A DNA stretch of 64,000 bases from Azospirillum rugosum (GTDB lineage Bacteria > Pseudomonadota > Alphaproteobacteria > Azospirillales > Azospirillaceae), in NCBI RefSeq assembly GCF_017876155.1, contig NZ_JAGINP010000008.1, forward strand, positions 124,001 through 188,000, written 5' to 3'. A model generated the notes under the pieces. It did not search any database, was not told the origin of the DNA, and worked only from the letters and a program-made list of their open reading frames with translations. Shown here piece by piece: positions 53,237-60,665 of this stretch (position 1 is the stretch's first letter; the number at the start of each line of letters is the position of its first letter). The translations under genes and the position numbers were made by a program.

Positions 53237-54235
53237 TTATTGCGGGATGAGGTCGGTCACGACCAGCTTGGACATGTCCAAATCCTTCGTGATCAGGCCC
53301 AGCTGCTTGAAGGTGTCGGCGCCCTTCTGCATCAGCTCCGGTTCGAAGACGCCGAGGCCCTTGGCCTTCGTCGTGTCCGACTGGCTGGAGGCGTTGCGCA
53401 GCTTGATGATGGCGAGGTTGGTCGCCTCGTCGCGGCCGTTGATGGCGCGGGTGACGGCGATGCGGGCGGCCTCCTCCGGCTGGGCGATCATCCAGGCGGC
53501 GCTGTCGCGGTAGGCGGCGAGGAAGCGCTTCAGCACGTCCTTCTTCGTCCGGTAGGTGTCCTCCGTCACCACGAAGATATCGCTGGGCAGGTTCAGCGTG
53601 TCCTTCACCTCGATGACGTTGACGTCCTTCAGCCCCTTCTGGAGGCCGACGTAGAGGCCGGTGTCGGTCGCCGCGGTGGCGTCCACCTGACCCTGGATCA
53701 CGGGGGCGAAGTTCAGCAGGCCGGCCACCTCGATGGTCACGTCCTTTTCCGACAGGCCGACCTGATGCAGCAGCACCTGGAGGTTCTGGTAGGTGCCGCT
53801 GGACAGGCTGTAGACGCCGATCTTCTTGCCCTTCAGGTCCGCCGGCTTGGTGATGTTGCGCTCCTTCGGCGACACCACGTTGAAGACGTTCTGCGGGTAG
53901 ATGTTGTAGATGGCGACCAGCTTCTGCCCCTTGTCCAGCGCCAGGAAGAAGGAGGCCGGGTCGGTGAAGGCGACGTCGGCCTGCCCCGTCAGCATGTTCT
54001 GGATCGCCGCCCCGCCGCCGTTGCCCGGCACATAGTCCAACGCGATCCCCTTGGCCTTGAAAAAGCCCTTGTCCGGTTCGGCCAGCAGGTTGGTGATCTC
54101 GCTGATCGGCTGGCTCCAGCCGGCGACCGTCACTTTGTCCTGGGCCAGCGCTCTACCCGCCCCGGCCAAGCCGATCACGCCGGCCAAGGCGACCATGCCG
54201 AGGGAACGCAGCAGTCCGGAAAAGCGTGTCTTCAT
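53237..54235 (-). CDS. NMT1/ThiY-type ABC transporter binding protein
   Basis: A 332-residue periplasmic protein of the SsuA/THI5-like family, which includes thiamine-pyrimidine binding proteins as well as sulfonate and nitrate binders. A signal peptide ends at about residue 31 (GRALAQ). The mature N-terminus VTVAGWSQPISEITNLL and NGGGAAIQNMLTGQADVAFT match the family. It is separated from the permease gene by 22 bases. The TPP riboswitch at the head of the operon makes a thiamine precursor or breakdown product the most likely ligand. Confidence 0.85.
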   Translation of the reverse strand: MKTRFSGLLRSLGMVALAGVIGLAGAGRALAQDKVTVAGWSQPISEITNLLAEPDKGFFKAKGIALDYVPGNGGGAAIQNMLTGQADVAFTDPASFFLALDKGQKLVAIYNIYPQNVFNVVSPKERNITKPADLKGKKIGVYSLSSGTYQNLQVLLHQVGLSEKDVTIEVAGLLNFAPVIQGQVDATAATDTGLYVGLQKGLKDVNVIEVKDTLNLPSDIFVVTEDTYRTKKDVLKRFLAAYRDSAAWMIAQPEEAARIAVTRAINGRDEATNLAIIKLRNASSQSDTTKAKGLGVFEPELMQKGADTFKQLGLITKDLDMSKLVVTDLIPQ

Positions 54236-54257
54236 GGTCGTCGGCCTTTCAGCCCTG

Positions 54258-55007
54258 TCAGTTGGTCCAATGGCGGCGCAGCAGCCACCGCTCGATCGCG
54301 GCGGCGGCCTGGTAGAAGGCCATGCCCAGCGCCGTGATGACGATGAACAGGGCGAACATCAGGGTGGAATCCATCATGCCCTGTGCGGCGATGATGGAGG
54401 CGCCGAGGCCCGTGCGCCCGCCGATGAACTCCCCGACCACTGCGCCGACCAGCGCCAGCACGACGGATACGCGCACGCCGGCCAGGATCACCGGCAGCCC
54501 GGCGGGGATCTTCAGCCGCAGCAGGGTTTGCAGGCGCGTCGCCCGCAGCATGCGGAACAGCTCCCGCTTGTTGGGGTCGACCTGGCCGAGGCCGGTTATG
54601 GTGTTTTCCAGCAGCGGGAAGAAGCAGATCAGCGCCGTGATCACCACGGTGGAGGTCATGCCGAAGCCGAACCAGACGATGAAGAGCGGCCCCAGCGCCA
54701 GCTTCGGCACCACTTGGCTGGCGATGATGTAGGGGTAGAGCAGGCGGCGCAGCCCCTCCACCTCCGCCAGCAGCACGCCGGCCAGGAACCCCACCGCGCA
54801 GCCGATGGCGAGGCCGAGCGTCATTTCCGCGCTGGTCATGGCGATGTGCGGCAGAAGGAAACCGGTCGCGAGACCGTCCCACAGGGTTTGCAGGACGGCG
54901 GACGGCAGGGGCACGACCAGCGACGGGATGCCGGACAGGCGCCCGTACAGCTCCCACCCGCCAAGCAGCAGAACGAGAAGGAGCGCCGATCCGATGCGGG
55001 CGGTCAT
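54258..55007 (-). CDS. ABC transporter permease (SsuC/ThiX-type)
   Basis: A 249-residue inner-membrane permease with about six helices (ALLLVLLLGGWELYGRLS first). The cytoplasmic EAA-type loop contains ELFRMLRATRLQTLLRLKIP. The start ATG overlaps the stop of the ATPase gene (ATGA), so the two subunits are made together. It forms the channel for the NMT1-type importer. Confidence 0.87.
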   Translation of the reverse strand: MTARIGSALLLVLLLGGWELYGRLSGIPSLVVPLPSAVLQTLWDGLATGFLLPHIAMTSAEMTLGLAIGCAVGFLAGVLLAEVEGLRRLLYPYIIASQVVPKLALGPLFIVWFGFGMTSTVVITALICFFPLLENTITGLGQVDPNKRELFRMLRATRLQTLLRLKIPAGLPVILAGVRVSVVLALVGAVVGEFIGGRTGLGASIIAAQGMMDSTLMFALFIVITALGMAFYQAAAAIERWLLRRHWTN

Positions 55008-55777
55008 GACGCGGCGTCCAGGGGCACGGGCTGCACCGGAGCGCCGTCCATGGCCCGGCGAAGCTCCCGGCACAGGGCGGTGAAGCGCGGGCTGTAGCGG
55101 GCCTCGCGCCCGCGCGGCCGGGGCAGGTCGACGGCCAGGGTGTGGTGCAGGCGCCCGGCCTCCATCACCGCGACGCGGTCGGCGAGGTAGATGGCCTCCG
55201 CGATGTCGTGGGTGACGAACAGTACCGTGGTGCCGCGGAGCGCACAGAGGCGCAGCAGGTCGTCCTGCAACTCCTCCCGCGTGATGGCGTCGAGCGCCGC
55301 GAAGGGCTCGTCGAGCAGGAGCAGCGCGGGTTCGGTGATCAGCGCGCGGGCGATGGCGACGCGGCTCTGCTGCCCGCCGGACAGGGCACGCGGGTGGCGC
55401 CCTTCCAGGCCGGACAGGCCGACGAGATCCAGCAATTCCTCGGCCTTGCGCCGGTCCTCCGGCCGCGGGCGGCGCTTCAGCGACAGGGGCAGCAGGACGT
55501 TGTCGAGCGCCGTATGCCACTCCAGCAGGGTCGGCGTCTGGAAGACGAAGCCCACCTCCGGGCTCGGTTCCCGCACCGTGTTGCCCCGGATGCGGATGGC
55601 GCCCGCGGTCGGTTGCAGCAGGCCGGCGGCGAGCTTCAGAAGGGTCGTCTTCCCGCAGCCGCTGCGCCCGACGAGGCAATGGAACTCGCCCGCCGGGATG
55701 GTCCAGTCGATGCGGTCGACGATGGATTGGCCCGGCTGGACGTCGTAGCTGGCGCTGTCGATCGACACGAAGCTCAT
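55004..55777 (-). CDS. ABC transporter ATP-binding protein (SsuB/ThiZ-type)
   Basis: A 257-residue ATPase with Walker A GRSGCGKTT, signature LSGGQQSR, Walker B LLLLDEPFAALD and the H-loop FVTHDIAEA. The latter is typical of sulfonate/nitrate/thiamine-precursor importers. It lies 13 bases after the LuxC-like gene and overlaps the permease gene by four bases. Confidence 0.9.
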   Translation of the reverse strand: MSFVSIDSASYDVQPGQSIVDRIDWTIPAGEFHCLVGRSGCGKTTLLKLAAGLLQPTAGAIRIRGNTVREPSPEVGFVFQTPTLLEWHTALDNVLLPLSLKRRPRPEDRRKAEELLDLVGLSGLEGRHPRALSGGQQSRVAIARALITEPALLLLDEPFAALDAITREELQDDLLRLCALRGTTVLFVTHDIAEAIYLADRVAVMEAGRLHHTLAVDLPRPRGREARYSPRFTALCRELRRAMDGAPVQPVPLDAAS

Positions 55778-55790
55778 GGTGCCGGCCCCC

Positions 55791-57245
55791 TCAATCGACG
55801 TAGCGGGCGAAGGCGTCGGCCGCCTGCTCCGCCGACTGTTCGATCTCCGTCAGGGTGACGAGGTCGAGCAGGTTGAAGCGGCCGTCGTGGTGCCAGCCGG
55901 CCTCCGGCGCCGTCATGCGGCCGAGCGCGCAGATCCGCGTCACCCCGACCGCGCCCAGCAGCCCGGCCAGCCGGTGCAGCTCTTCCGGCGACGCGGCGAC
56001 GCCGACGGTCTGGAGGAAGGCGCGGTGGGGGGCGAGGCCGGGGACGGCGTCCTCCAGCCGGTCCACGGCGACGACGGTAACGGTGCGGTTTAGGCCGCAG
56101 GGGGAGAGGCCTTCCGGCGCGTCGGCGTAGGCCACGCTCCAGGCGCCGGCGGGGTCGCCGAGCAGGGTGCGGGTGGGCTGGGCGAAGGACTTCATTTCCT
56201 CCACGTTGCGCCAGGACGCGACGCTGCCGGCCTCCGCCATGGACAGGGCGCGGCGGGGGAAGCGGGTCTCATAGGCCGCCAGTTCGCTGGCGAGGTAGCC
56301 GGCGAACTCCCGCGGCGACACCCGCCCGCCGCGCTCTACGAAGAACAGCTGCGGCGAGTAGCAGCCCTGCTGGTCGTAGCGGACCACGTCGTAGGCCGCC
56401 CGGTTCGCGACCATGGAAGCCTTCCCGGCGTCGAGCGCCGCGCGCGCCACCATCCCGAAGCTGATCTTGTGCCCGTAGGGCAGGAAGCGCGTGGTGATCG
56501 GCACGCGGCCGCGGATCGCCGCCAGCGCGTCGTTGCCGCCGTAGGCGACGACGGTGTCCGCCTGGGCGAGCCATATCAGCTCCTGCGCCTCGTCGCCGCC
56601 CTTCCACCAGACGATGGCAAGGCAATCGGCGAGGTCCGGGTCGACCTCCGCCAGGATTTGCGCGAACCAGCCGGCAAACAGGGGTTCGGCGGTGGGGACC
56701 TTGCCGACCGTGCCGGCCTTGACCAACAGGCCGGAGATCAGGCTCCACAACGGCAGGCCCGGCACATTGCCGGCCCAGACGTGCAGCAGCAGTTCCGGCC
56801 CGAAGGCCTTGGCGAAGCCACCCTTCGGCATGGGCTGGAAGTCGTCGAGGATGGAGGGGTTGGCGAAGTCCTCCACCAGGAATTTCTGCAACTCCGGCCG
56901 GCGGAAGGTCTTCAAATAGCCGGTGAGGCCCAGCCGGACCATCTCCGCGTCGTAGCCGGTGACGAGCGGCAGGAGCCGTTCGGCCTTCCGGCGCCAGGGA
57001 TCGTCGCGGTCGAGCAGCCGCGCCACCGCGCGGTCGATGGTCGCGGCGATGTCGGCGACCATCCGGGTTTTCAGCGTGCGGCGGGCGGCGTCCCGGACGC
57101 GGGCGGCGAGTGCTGCGACCTGCGCGTCGGTCAGCACCGGGACCGCGACCTCCAGCGCCTCGTTGCCGCGGGCGAAGGTCAGGGTCCGCCAGTCGACCTG
57201 GTCGGCGGGCAACCCCGGCAGGTATCCGGCGACCTCCCGTTCCAT
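55791..57245 (-). CDS. LuxC-like acyl-CoA/acyl-protein reductase
   Basis: A 484-residue protein of the LuxC family (aldehyde-dehydrogenase fold, PF05893). It reduces an activated acyl group to the aldehyde with NAD(P)H. The nucleophile is Cys295 in YDQQGCYSPQLFF, where bioluminescent LuxC has its catalytic cysteine. LLHVWAGNVPGLPLWSLISG marks the substrate and cofactor region. The LuxE-like gene ends five bases upstream. There is no luciferase (luxAB) here, so a light reaction is unlikely. A non-fatty substrate under thiamine control is proposed (inference). A GTG three bases earlier could also start the protein. Confidence 0.85.
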   Translation of the reverse strand: MEREVAGYLPGLPADQVDWRTLTFARGNEALEVAVPVLTDAQVAALAARVRDAARRTLKTRMVADIAATIDRAVARLLDRDDPWRRKAERLLPLVTGYDAEMVRLGLTGYLKTFRRPELQKFLVEDFANPSILDDFQPMPKGGFAKAFGPELLLHVWAGNVPGLPLWSLISGLLVKAGTVGKVPTAEPLFAGWFAQILAEVDPDLADCLAIVWWKGGDEAQELIWLAQADTVVAYGGNDALAAIRGRVPITTRFLPYGHKISFGMVARAALDAGKASMVANRAAYDVVRYDQQGCYSPQLFFVERGGRVSPREFAGYLASELAAYETRFPRRALSMAEAGSVASWRNVEEMKSFAQPTRTLLGDPAGAWSVAYADAPEGLSPCGLNRTVTVVAVDRLEDAVPGLAPHRAFLQTVGVAASPEELHRLAGLLGAVGVTRICALGRMTAPEAGWHHDGRFNLLDLVTLTEIEQSAEQAADAFARYVD

Positions 57246-57249
57246 CACG

Positions 57250-58404
57250 TCAGACCCGCGCGGCCTTCAGGAACTCCTCGACCGCCAGGGAGCAGCCCTT
57301 GGCGTCCGCGCCGTCGGCCCGGCCGAGCAGGCGGAAGCCGCCTTCCACCGCGATCCCCGCATCCTCCGTCAGGATGGCCGAGGCGCAGTTGAAATGCGCA
57401 AGGTCATGGTGCACCAGGACGCCGACAGTTCCCTTCGGCACCTCCTCCCCCGTCAGCGGGTTCACGACGCGGCTGCGGATCCAGTGCGGGCCCGACTTCA
57501 CGGACGGGCAGGCCTCGTTGCCGTCGTCGTAGAACTGGCTGCTCAACTCCGTCATGCCGTACATGTTGATGCAGGAGCGGCGCGGCACGCCGAAGGTGGC
57601 GGAGAGCTGGTCGTAGAAGGCGTCGGCCTCCATCTCCCGCGACTGGCCCTTGAAACCGCCGGTGTCCAGGATGCGGCTGCCTTCGGGAAGGGCGAAGCGC
57701 CGCCCATCCAGCGCGTCCATCAGGTGGACGAAGCTGTAGCTGGCTCCCAGCAGGGAGTAGGGCTCCCCCGCCTGCTCCGCCCGCGCCAGGTCCTCGGTCA
57801 CCGCGGCAATGTCGAGGCCGCCGTCCCCGAGGAAATTGCGGCTGCCCTCCGCCCCGAAGGTCCGCATGGCCAGCGCCAGATAGCGGGCCAGGGAGGAGTT
57901 GGGCATCGCCTCCTCCGTCGGGAACAGGATGCCCATGCGCAGCCGCTCCCGGTCTTGCATGAAGCGGCGGCGGAAGTTCAGGGTCATCGAGCGGTCCCAG
58001 ACCGCCATGGTCGGGTGGTGGCTCTTGCCGCGCACGCCCTGGGTCGTGCCGCTGGTCATGAAGACCCGTTCGCACGCCTCCGGCGGCCGGCATGTCAGGG
58101 TCAGTTCCTTGAAGGCGCTGATCGGGACGGCGGGAACATCGCGCCAGCTCTTGACCGTGCGCGCCGTCCGGCCCCGCTGCACGGCGAAGCGGCGGTAGGG
58201 CTGGTTGTGTTCGAACTGGTGGGCGAAGACCGCCAGCGCCATGCGGTTGAACGCGTCCTCATCAGCGCCGTCCGCACCGATGAAGGCCAGCAACTCCTCG
58301 ATGACGCGGGATTCGGAAGCACGACCGTCTGACACGTCCTGACACACCTTTCGCGACGGAACCCAAGGGTTCGGGTCACGGGTATCAGGACGGAAAAGGG
58401 GCAT
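57250..58404 (-). CDS. LuxE-like acyl-protein synthetase
   Basis: A 384-residue ANL-type adenylating enzyme of the LuxE family (PF04443). It activates a carboxylate as acyl-AMP and passes the acyl group to its own cysteine for LuxC. Family motifs are FMTSGTTQGVRGKS (AMP-binding), INMYGMTELSSQF and the C-terminal acyl-acceptor Cys371 in AKGCSLAVEEFLKA, equivalent to Cys364 of Vibrio LuxE. It is the first gene behind the TPP riboswitch. The ATG at 58404 lies 21 bases after the aptamer; GTG codons at 58347 and 58335 are alternative starts, which would place a small hairpin in the leader. Confidence 0.85.
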   Translation of the reverse strand: MPLFRPDTRDPNPWVPSRKVCQDVSDGRASESRVIEELLAFIGADGADEDAFNRMALAVFAHQFEHNQPYRRFAVQRGRTARTVKSWRDVPAVPISAFKELTLTCRPPEACERVFMTSGTTQGVRGKSHHPTMAVWDRSMTLNFRRRFMQDRERLRMGILFPTEEAMPNSSLARYLALAMRTFGAEGSRNFLGDGGLDIAAVTEDLARAEQAGEPYSLLGASYSFVHLMDALDGRRFALPEGSRILDTGGFKGQSREMEADAFYDQLSATFGVPRRSCINMYGMTELSSQFYDDGNEACPSVKSGPHWIRSRVVNPLTGEEVPKGTVGVLVHHDLAHFNCASAILTEDAGIAVEGGFRLLGRADGADAKGCSLAVEEFLKAARV

Positions 58405-58425
58405 AGGTCGGCCCGATGTCCCACA

Positions 58426-58528
58426 TCCCTACGCCGGCATGACCCGGATCAGGTTCGGTGGGTCACCGCGTTGCCCGGACGGGTCCGGGCCGGCGGAGTC
58501 TCAGCCTCCTAACGAGGCACCCCAGGGA
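58426..58528 (-). ncRNA. TPP (THI-element) riboswitch
   Basis: On the minus strand all main parts of a TPP aptamer are present in order. A P1 stem pairs TCCCT (58528-58524) with AGGGA (58430-58426). A GCCTC/GAGGC hairpin (58518-58504) is followed by CTGAGA (58504-58499), then by an optional GC-rich hairpin. GAACCTGAT (58456-58448) and ATGCCGGCGTAGGGA (58440-58426) are the conserved 3' blocks that bind pyrophosphate. High TPP should shut off the downstream luxE-luxC-ABC-SDR operon. Only 21 bases separate the aptamer from the first ATG, which suggests control of translation. Confidence 0.95.
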
Positions 58529-58536
58529 ACGGGGGC

Positions 58537-58566
58537 AGCCTAGGGGAGCGGCCGGCACGCTGTCAA
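58537..58566 (-). promoter_or_regulatory. Sigma-70-type promoter of the TPP-riboswitch operon
   Basis: On the minus strand TTGACA (58566-58561) is followed after 18 bases by TAGGCT (58542-58537). A start site six to eight bases downstream would fall almost exactly on the 5' end of the aptamer at 58528, which supports both calls. Confidence 0.65.
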
Positions 58567-58690
58567 GAATACCAGCATCAGGAATACCACGGCGGGCCGG
58601 CGGCCGAAGCCGTTCCCAATTCCCCCATCCCAATCCAATGTTAACCGGCCTTACGCCAAAATCCCGGCCGAATCAGGCCAGGAGCATCCG

Positions 58691-59062
58691 GTGAGTGAAG
58701 AAACGACCCGTCACGTCAGCGTTCGGTTGTCGATCGCCCGCTATGGCCGGGCCGGTTGGACGTGGACGATGCTGCTGACCAGCGAAGACGACGACACCTG
58801 CACGGCCGCGGCCGAGTTCCGCTCCGGCGAGGATGGGCGGGGCACCTGGATGCGGATGATCGGCGACCGGGATTGGACCATGATCACCGCGCCGGAGGAC
58901 CGTTCCTACCCCACGGACGAGGAGGAGGCGCATCGGGAAATCGCGCAGGTCTGCGCCCACGCCGCCGCACAGTTCGTCGGGCAGGGGCAGCAAGATGGGT
59001 GGCCCCGTGCCACGGCGGACGCCTTCGATCTGGCGCGGGCGCCGACGGTGGGGTCCTGCTGA
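58691..59062 (+). CDS. Small hypothetical protein
   Basis: A 123-residue soluble protein starting at GTG with GGAG six bases upstream. It is acidic and rich in Asp, Glu, Thr and Trp (YGRAGWTWTMLLTSEDDDTC, GTWMRMIGDRDWTM) and has no signal peptide or membrane segment. It lies between the divergent TPP-riboswitch operon and the RND operon. I recognise no family. Confidence 0.65.
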   Translation: MSEETTRHVSVRLSIARYGRAGWTWTMLLTSEDDDTCTAAAEFRSGEDGRGTWMRMIGDRDWTMITAPEDRSYPTDEEEAHREIAQVCAHAAAQFVGQGQQDGWPRATADAFDLARAPTVGSC

Positions 59063-59234
59063 GGCCGCACCCGGCTGTTACGGACTGTTACAAAACAGCC
59101 CGACGGTGGACATAATTTGCAACGGCGTGCGTGGTAGCGTTCAAGCCGAACGCAGAAGACCTTTTCACCGCGGCGGAAGAACGCCGCCTTCCCGTCCGGG
59201 AACCATCGACACCGGTGCCAGCAGGAACGATGTC

Positions 59235-60650
59235 ATGGAAGGCACCGCCGTGGCGCATGGCGCGGACACGCCACGCCTCGGCGGGCCTCGCCTCGACGGC
59301 ATGCACGCCGCAATGAAGGACAGCATGGACTTGGATACGCCCGTCAAACTTCCGCCGGAGTCGAAATCGCCCGGAGCCGACCCGGACGCCCTGGCGCCCC
59401 CTTACGAGCGGCGGACGGAGGGGCGGCGCCGGTCGGCGCTGGGCCGTGTGATTGCCTGGCTGGTGGTGCTGGGCCTGATCGCGGGCGGCGGCTGGTGGTT
59501 CGCCACCCGCCCCACGACGGAACAGGCGGCGCGGTCCGGCCGCTTCGGCGGGGAACGGCCGCCCATGCCGGTCGTCACCGCGGTGGTGGAGAAGGGCGAC
59601 CTGCCGATCCGGCTGAACGGGCTGGGCACCGTTTCCGCGCTCGCCACCGTGACGGTGCGCCCGCAGGTCAGCGGCCAGCTGACCCAGATCGCCTTCACCG
59701 AAGGGCAGATGGTCAAGAAGGGCGACTTCCTGGCGGAGGTGGACCCGCGCCCCTTCCAGCTGGCCGTCGATCAGGCGCAGGCGCAGCTGATGCGCGACCA
59801 GGCGCAGCTGAAGAACGCGCAACTCGACCTGGAGCGCTACCGCACGCTGGTGAAGCAGGACTCCATCGCCAAGCAGCAGCGCGACACGCAGGAGGCCCTG
59901 GTCCAGCAATATGAGGGCACCGTCAAATCCGACCAGGTCGCGGTCGACAACGCGAAGCTGAACCTGTCCTACAGCCGCATCACGGCGCCGGTCTCGGGCC
60001 GCGTCGGCCTGCGGCTGGTCGACACCGGCAACTACGTCACCGCCGGGCAGACCACGGGCATCGTGGTCATCACGCAGATCCAGCCCATCTCCGTCCTGTT
60101 CACCCTGCCGGAGGACAACATTCCCGCGATCATGGCGCGGCTGCGCGGCGGGGCCACGCTGCCGGTCACGGCCTTCGACCGGACGCGGGCCAAGACGCTG
60201 GCCACCGGCACGCTGGAGACGGTGGACAACCAGATCGACGTCACCACGGGCACGGTGAAGCTGCGCGCGCGCTTCGACAACGCGGACCAGACGCTGTTCC
60301 CGAACCAGTTCGTCAACGTGCAGCTTCTGGTCGACACGCTGTCCGGCGTGCCGCTCGTCCCCGTCGCCGCCGTCCAGCGCGGCGCGCCGGGCACCTTCGT
60401 CTATGTCGCCAACCGGCAGGACAGCACGGTGGCGGTGCGCCCGATCACGCTGGGCCCCAGCGACGGCACCAGGACGGTGGTCGAGAAGGGGCTGAAGCCC
60501 GGCGACCTCGTGGTGACCGAGGGGGCGGACAAGCTGCGCGAAGGCGCCAAGGTCCTGCTGCCGCCGGAAGGCGGCGCACCCGCGGCGGGCGGGCCGCCGC
60601 CCGGCGAGGGCGAGCGCGGCCAGCACCGCCGTCCGCGGAACGCGTCGTAA
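59235..60650 (+). CDS. RND efflux periplasmic adaptor, MdtA-like
   Basis: About 471 residues. A cytoplasmic N-terminal tail of some 65 residues precedes one membrane anchor (VIAWLVVLGLIAGGGWWFA). The adaptor body has VRPQVSGQLTQIAFTEGQMVKKGD, a Gln/Ala-rich helical hairpin (with LMRDQAQLKNAQLDLERYR), SRITAPVSGRVGLRL and the C-terminal EKGLKPGDLVVTEGADKLREG, all in order as in MdtA. AGGAA lies seven bases before the ATG at 59235; an internal ATG at 59325 (MDLDTPVKLP) is an alternative. The C-terminus is proline- and glycine-rich. It is the first gene of an mdtABC-like operon. Confidence 0.88.
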   Translation: MEGTAVAHGADTPRLGGPRLDGMHAAMKDSMDLDTPVKLPPESKSPGADPDALAPPYERRTEGRRRSALGRVIAWLVVLGLIAGGGWWFATRPTTEQAARSGRFGGERPPMPVVTAVVEKGDLPIRLNGLGTVSALATVTVRPQVSGQLTQIAFTEGQMVKKGDFLAEVDPRPFQLAVDQAQAQLMRDQAQLKNAQLDLERYRTLVKQDSIAKQQRDTQEALVQQYEGTVKSDQVAVDNAKLNLSYSRITAPVSGRVGLRLVDTGNYVTAGQTTGIVVITQIQPISVLFTLPEDNIPAIMARLRGGATLPVTAFDRTRAKTLATGTLETVDNQIDVTTGTVKLRARFDNADQTLFPNQFVNVQLLVDTLSGVPLVPVAAVQRGAPGTFVYVANRQDSTVAVRPITLGPSDGTRTVVEKGLKPGDLVVTEGADKLREGAKVLLPPEGGAPAAGGPPPGEGERGQHRRPRNAS

Positions 60651-60665
60651 GACGCGAGTGCCCCC

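Noticed and set aside
55791-58404. LuxC and LuxE homologues as part of a bioluminescence (lux) operon
   Set aside because: No luxA, luxB, luxD or luxG is present, and the operon has a TPP riboswitch and an importer. A light reaction is not supported.
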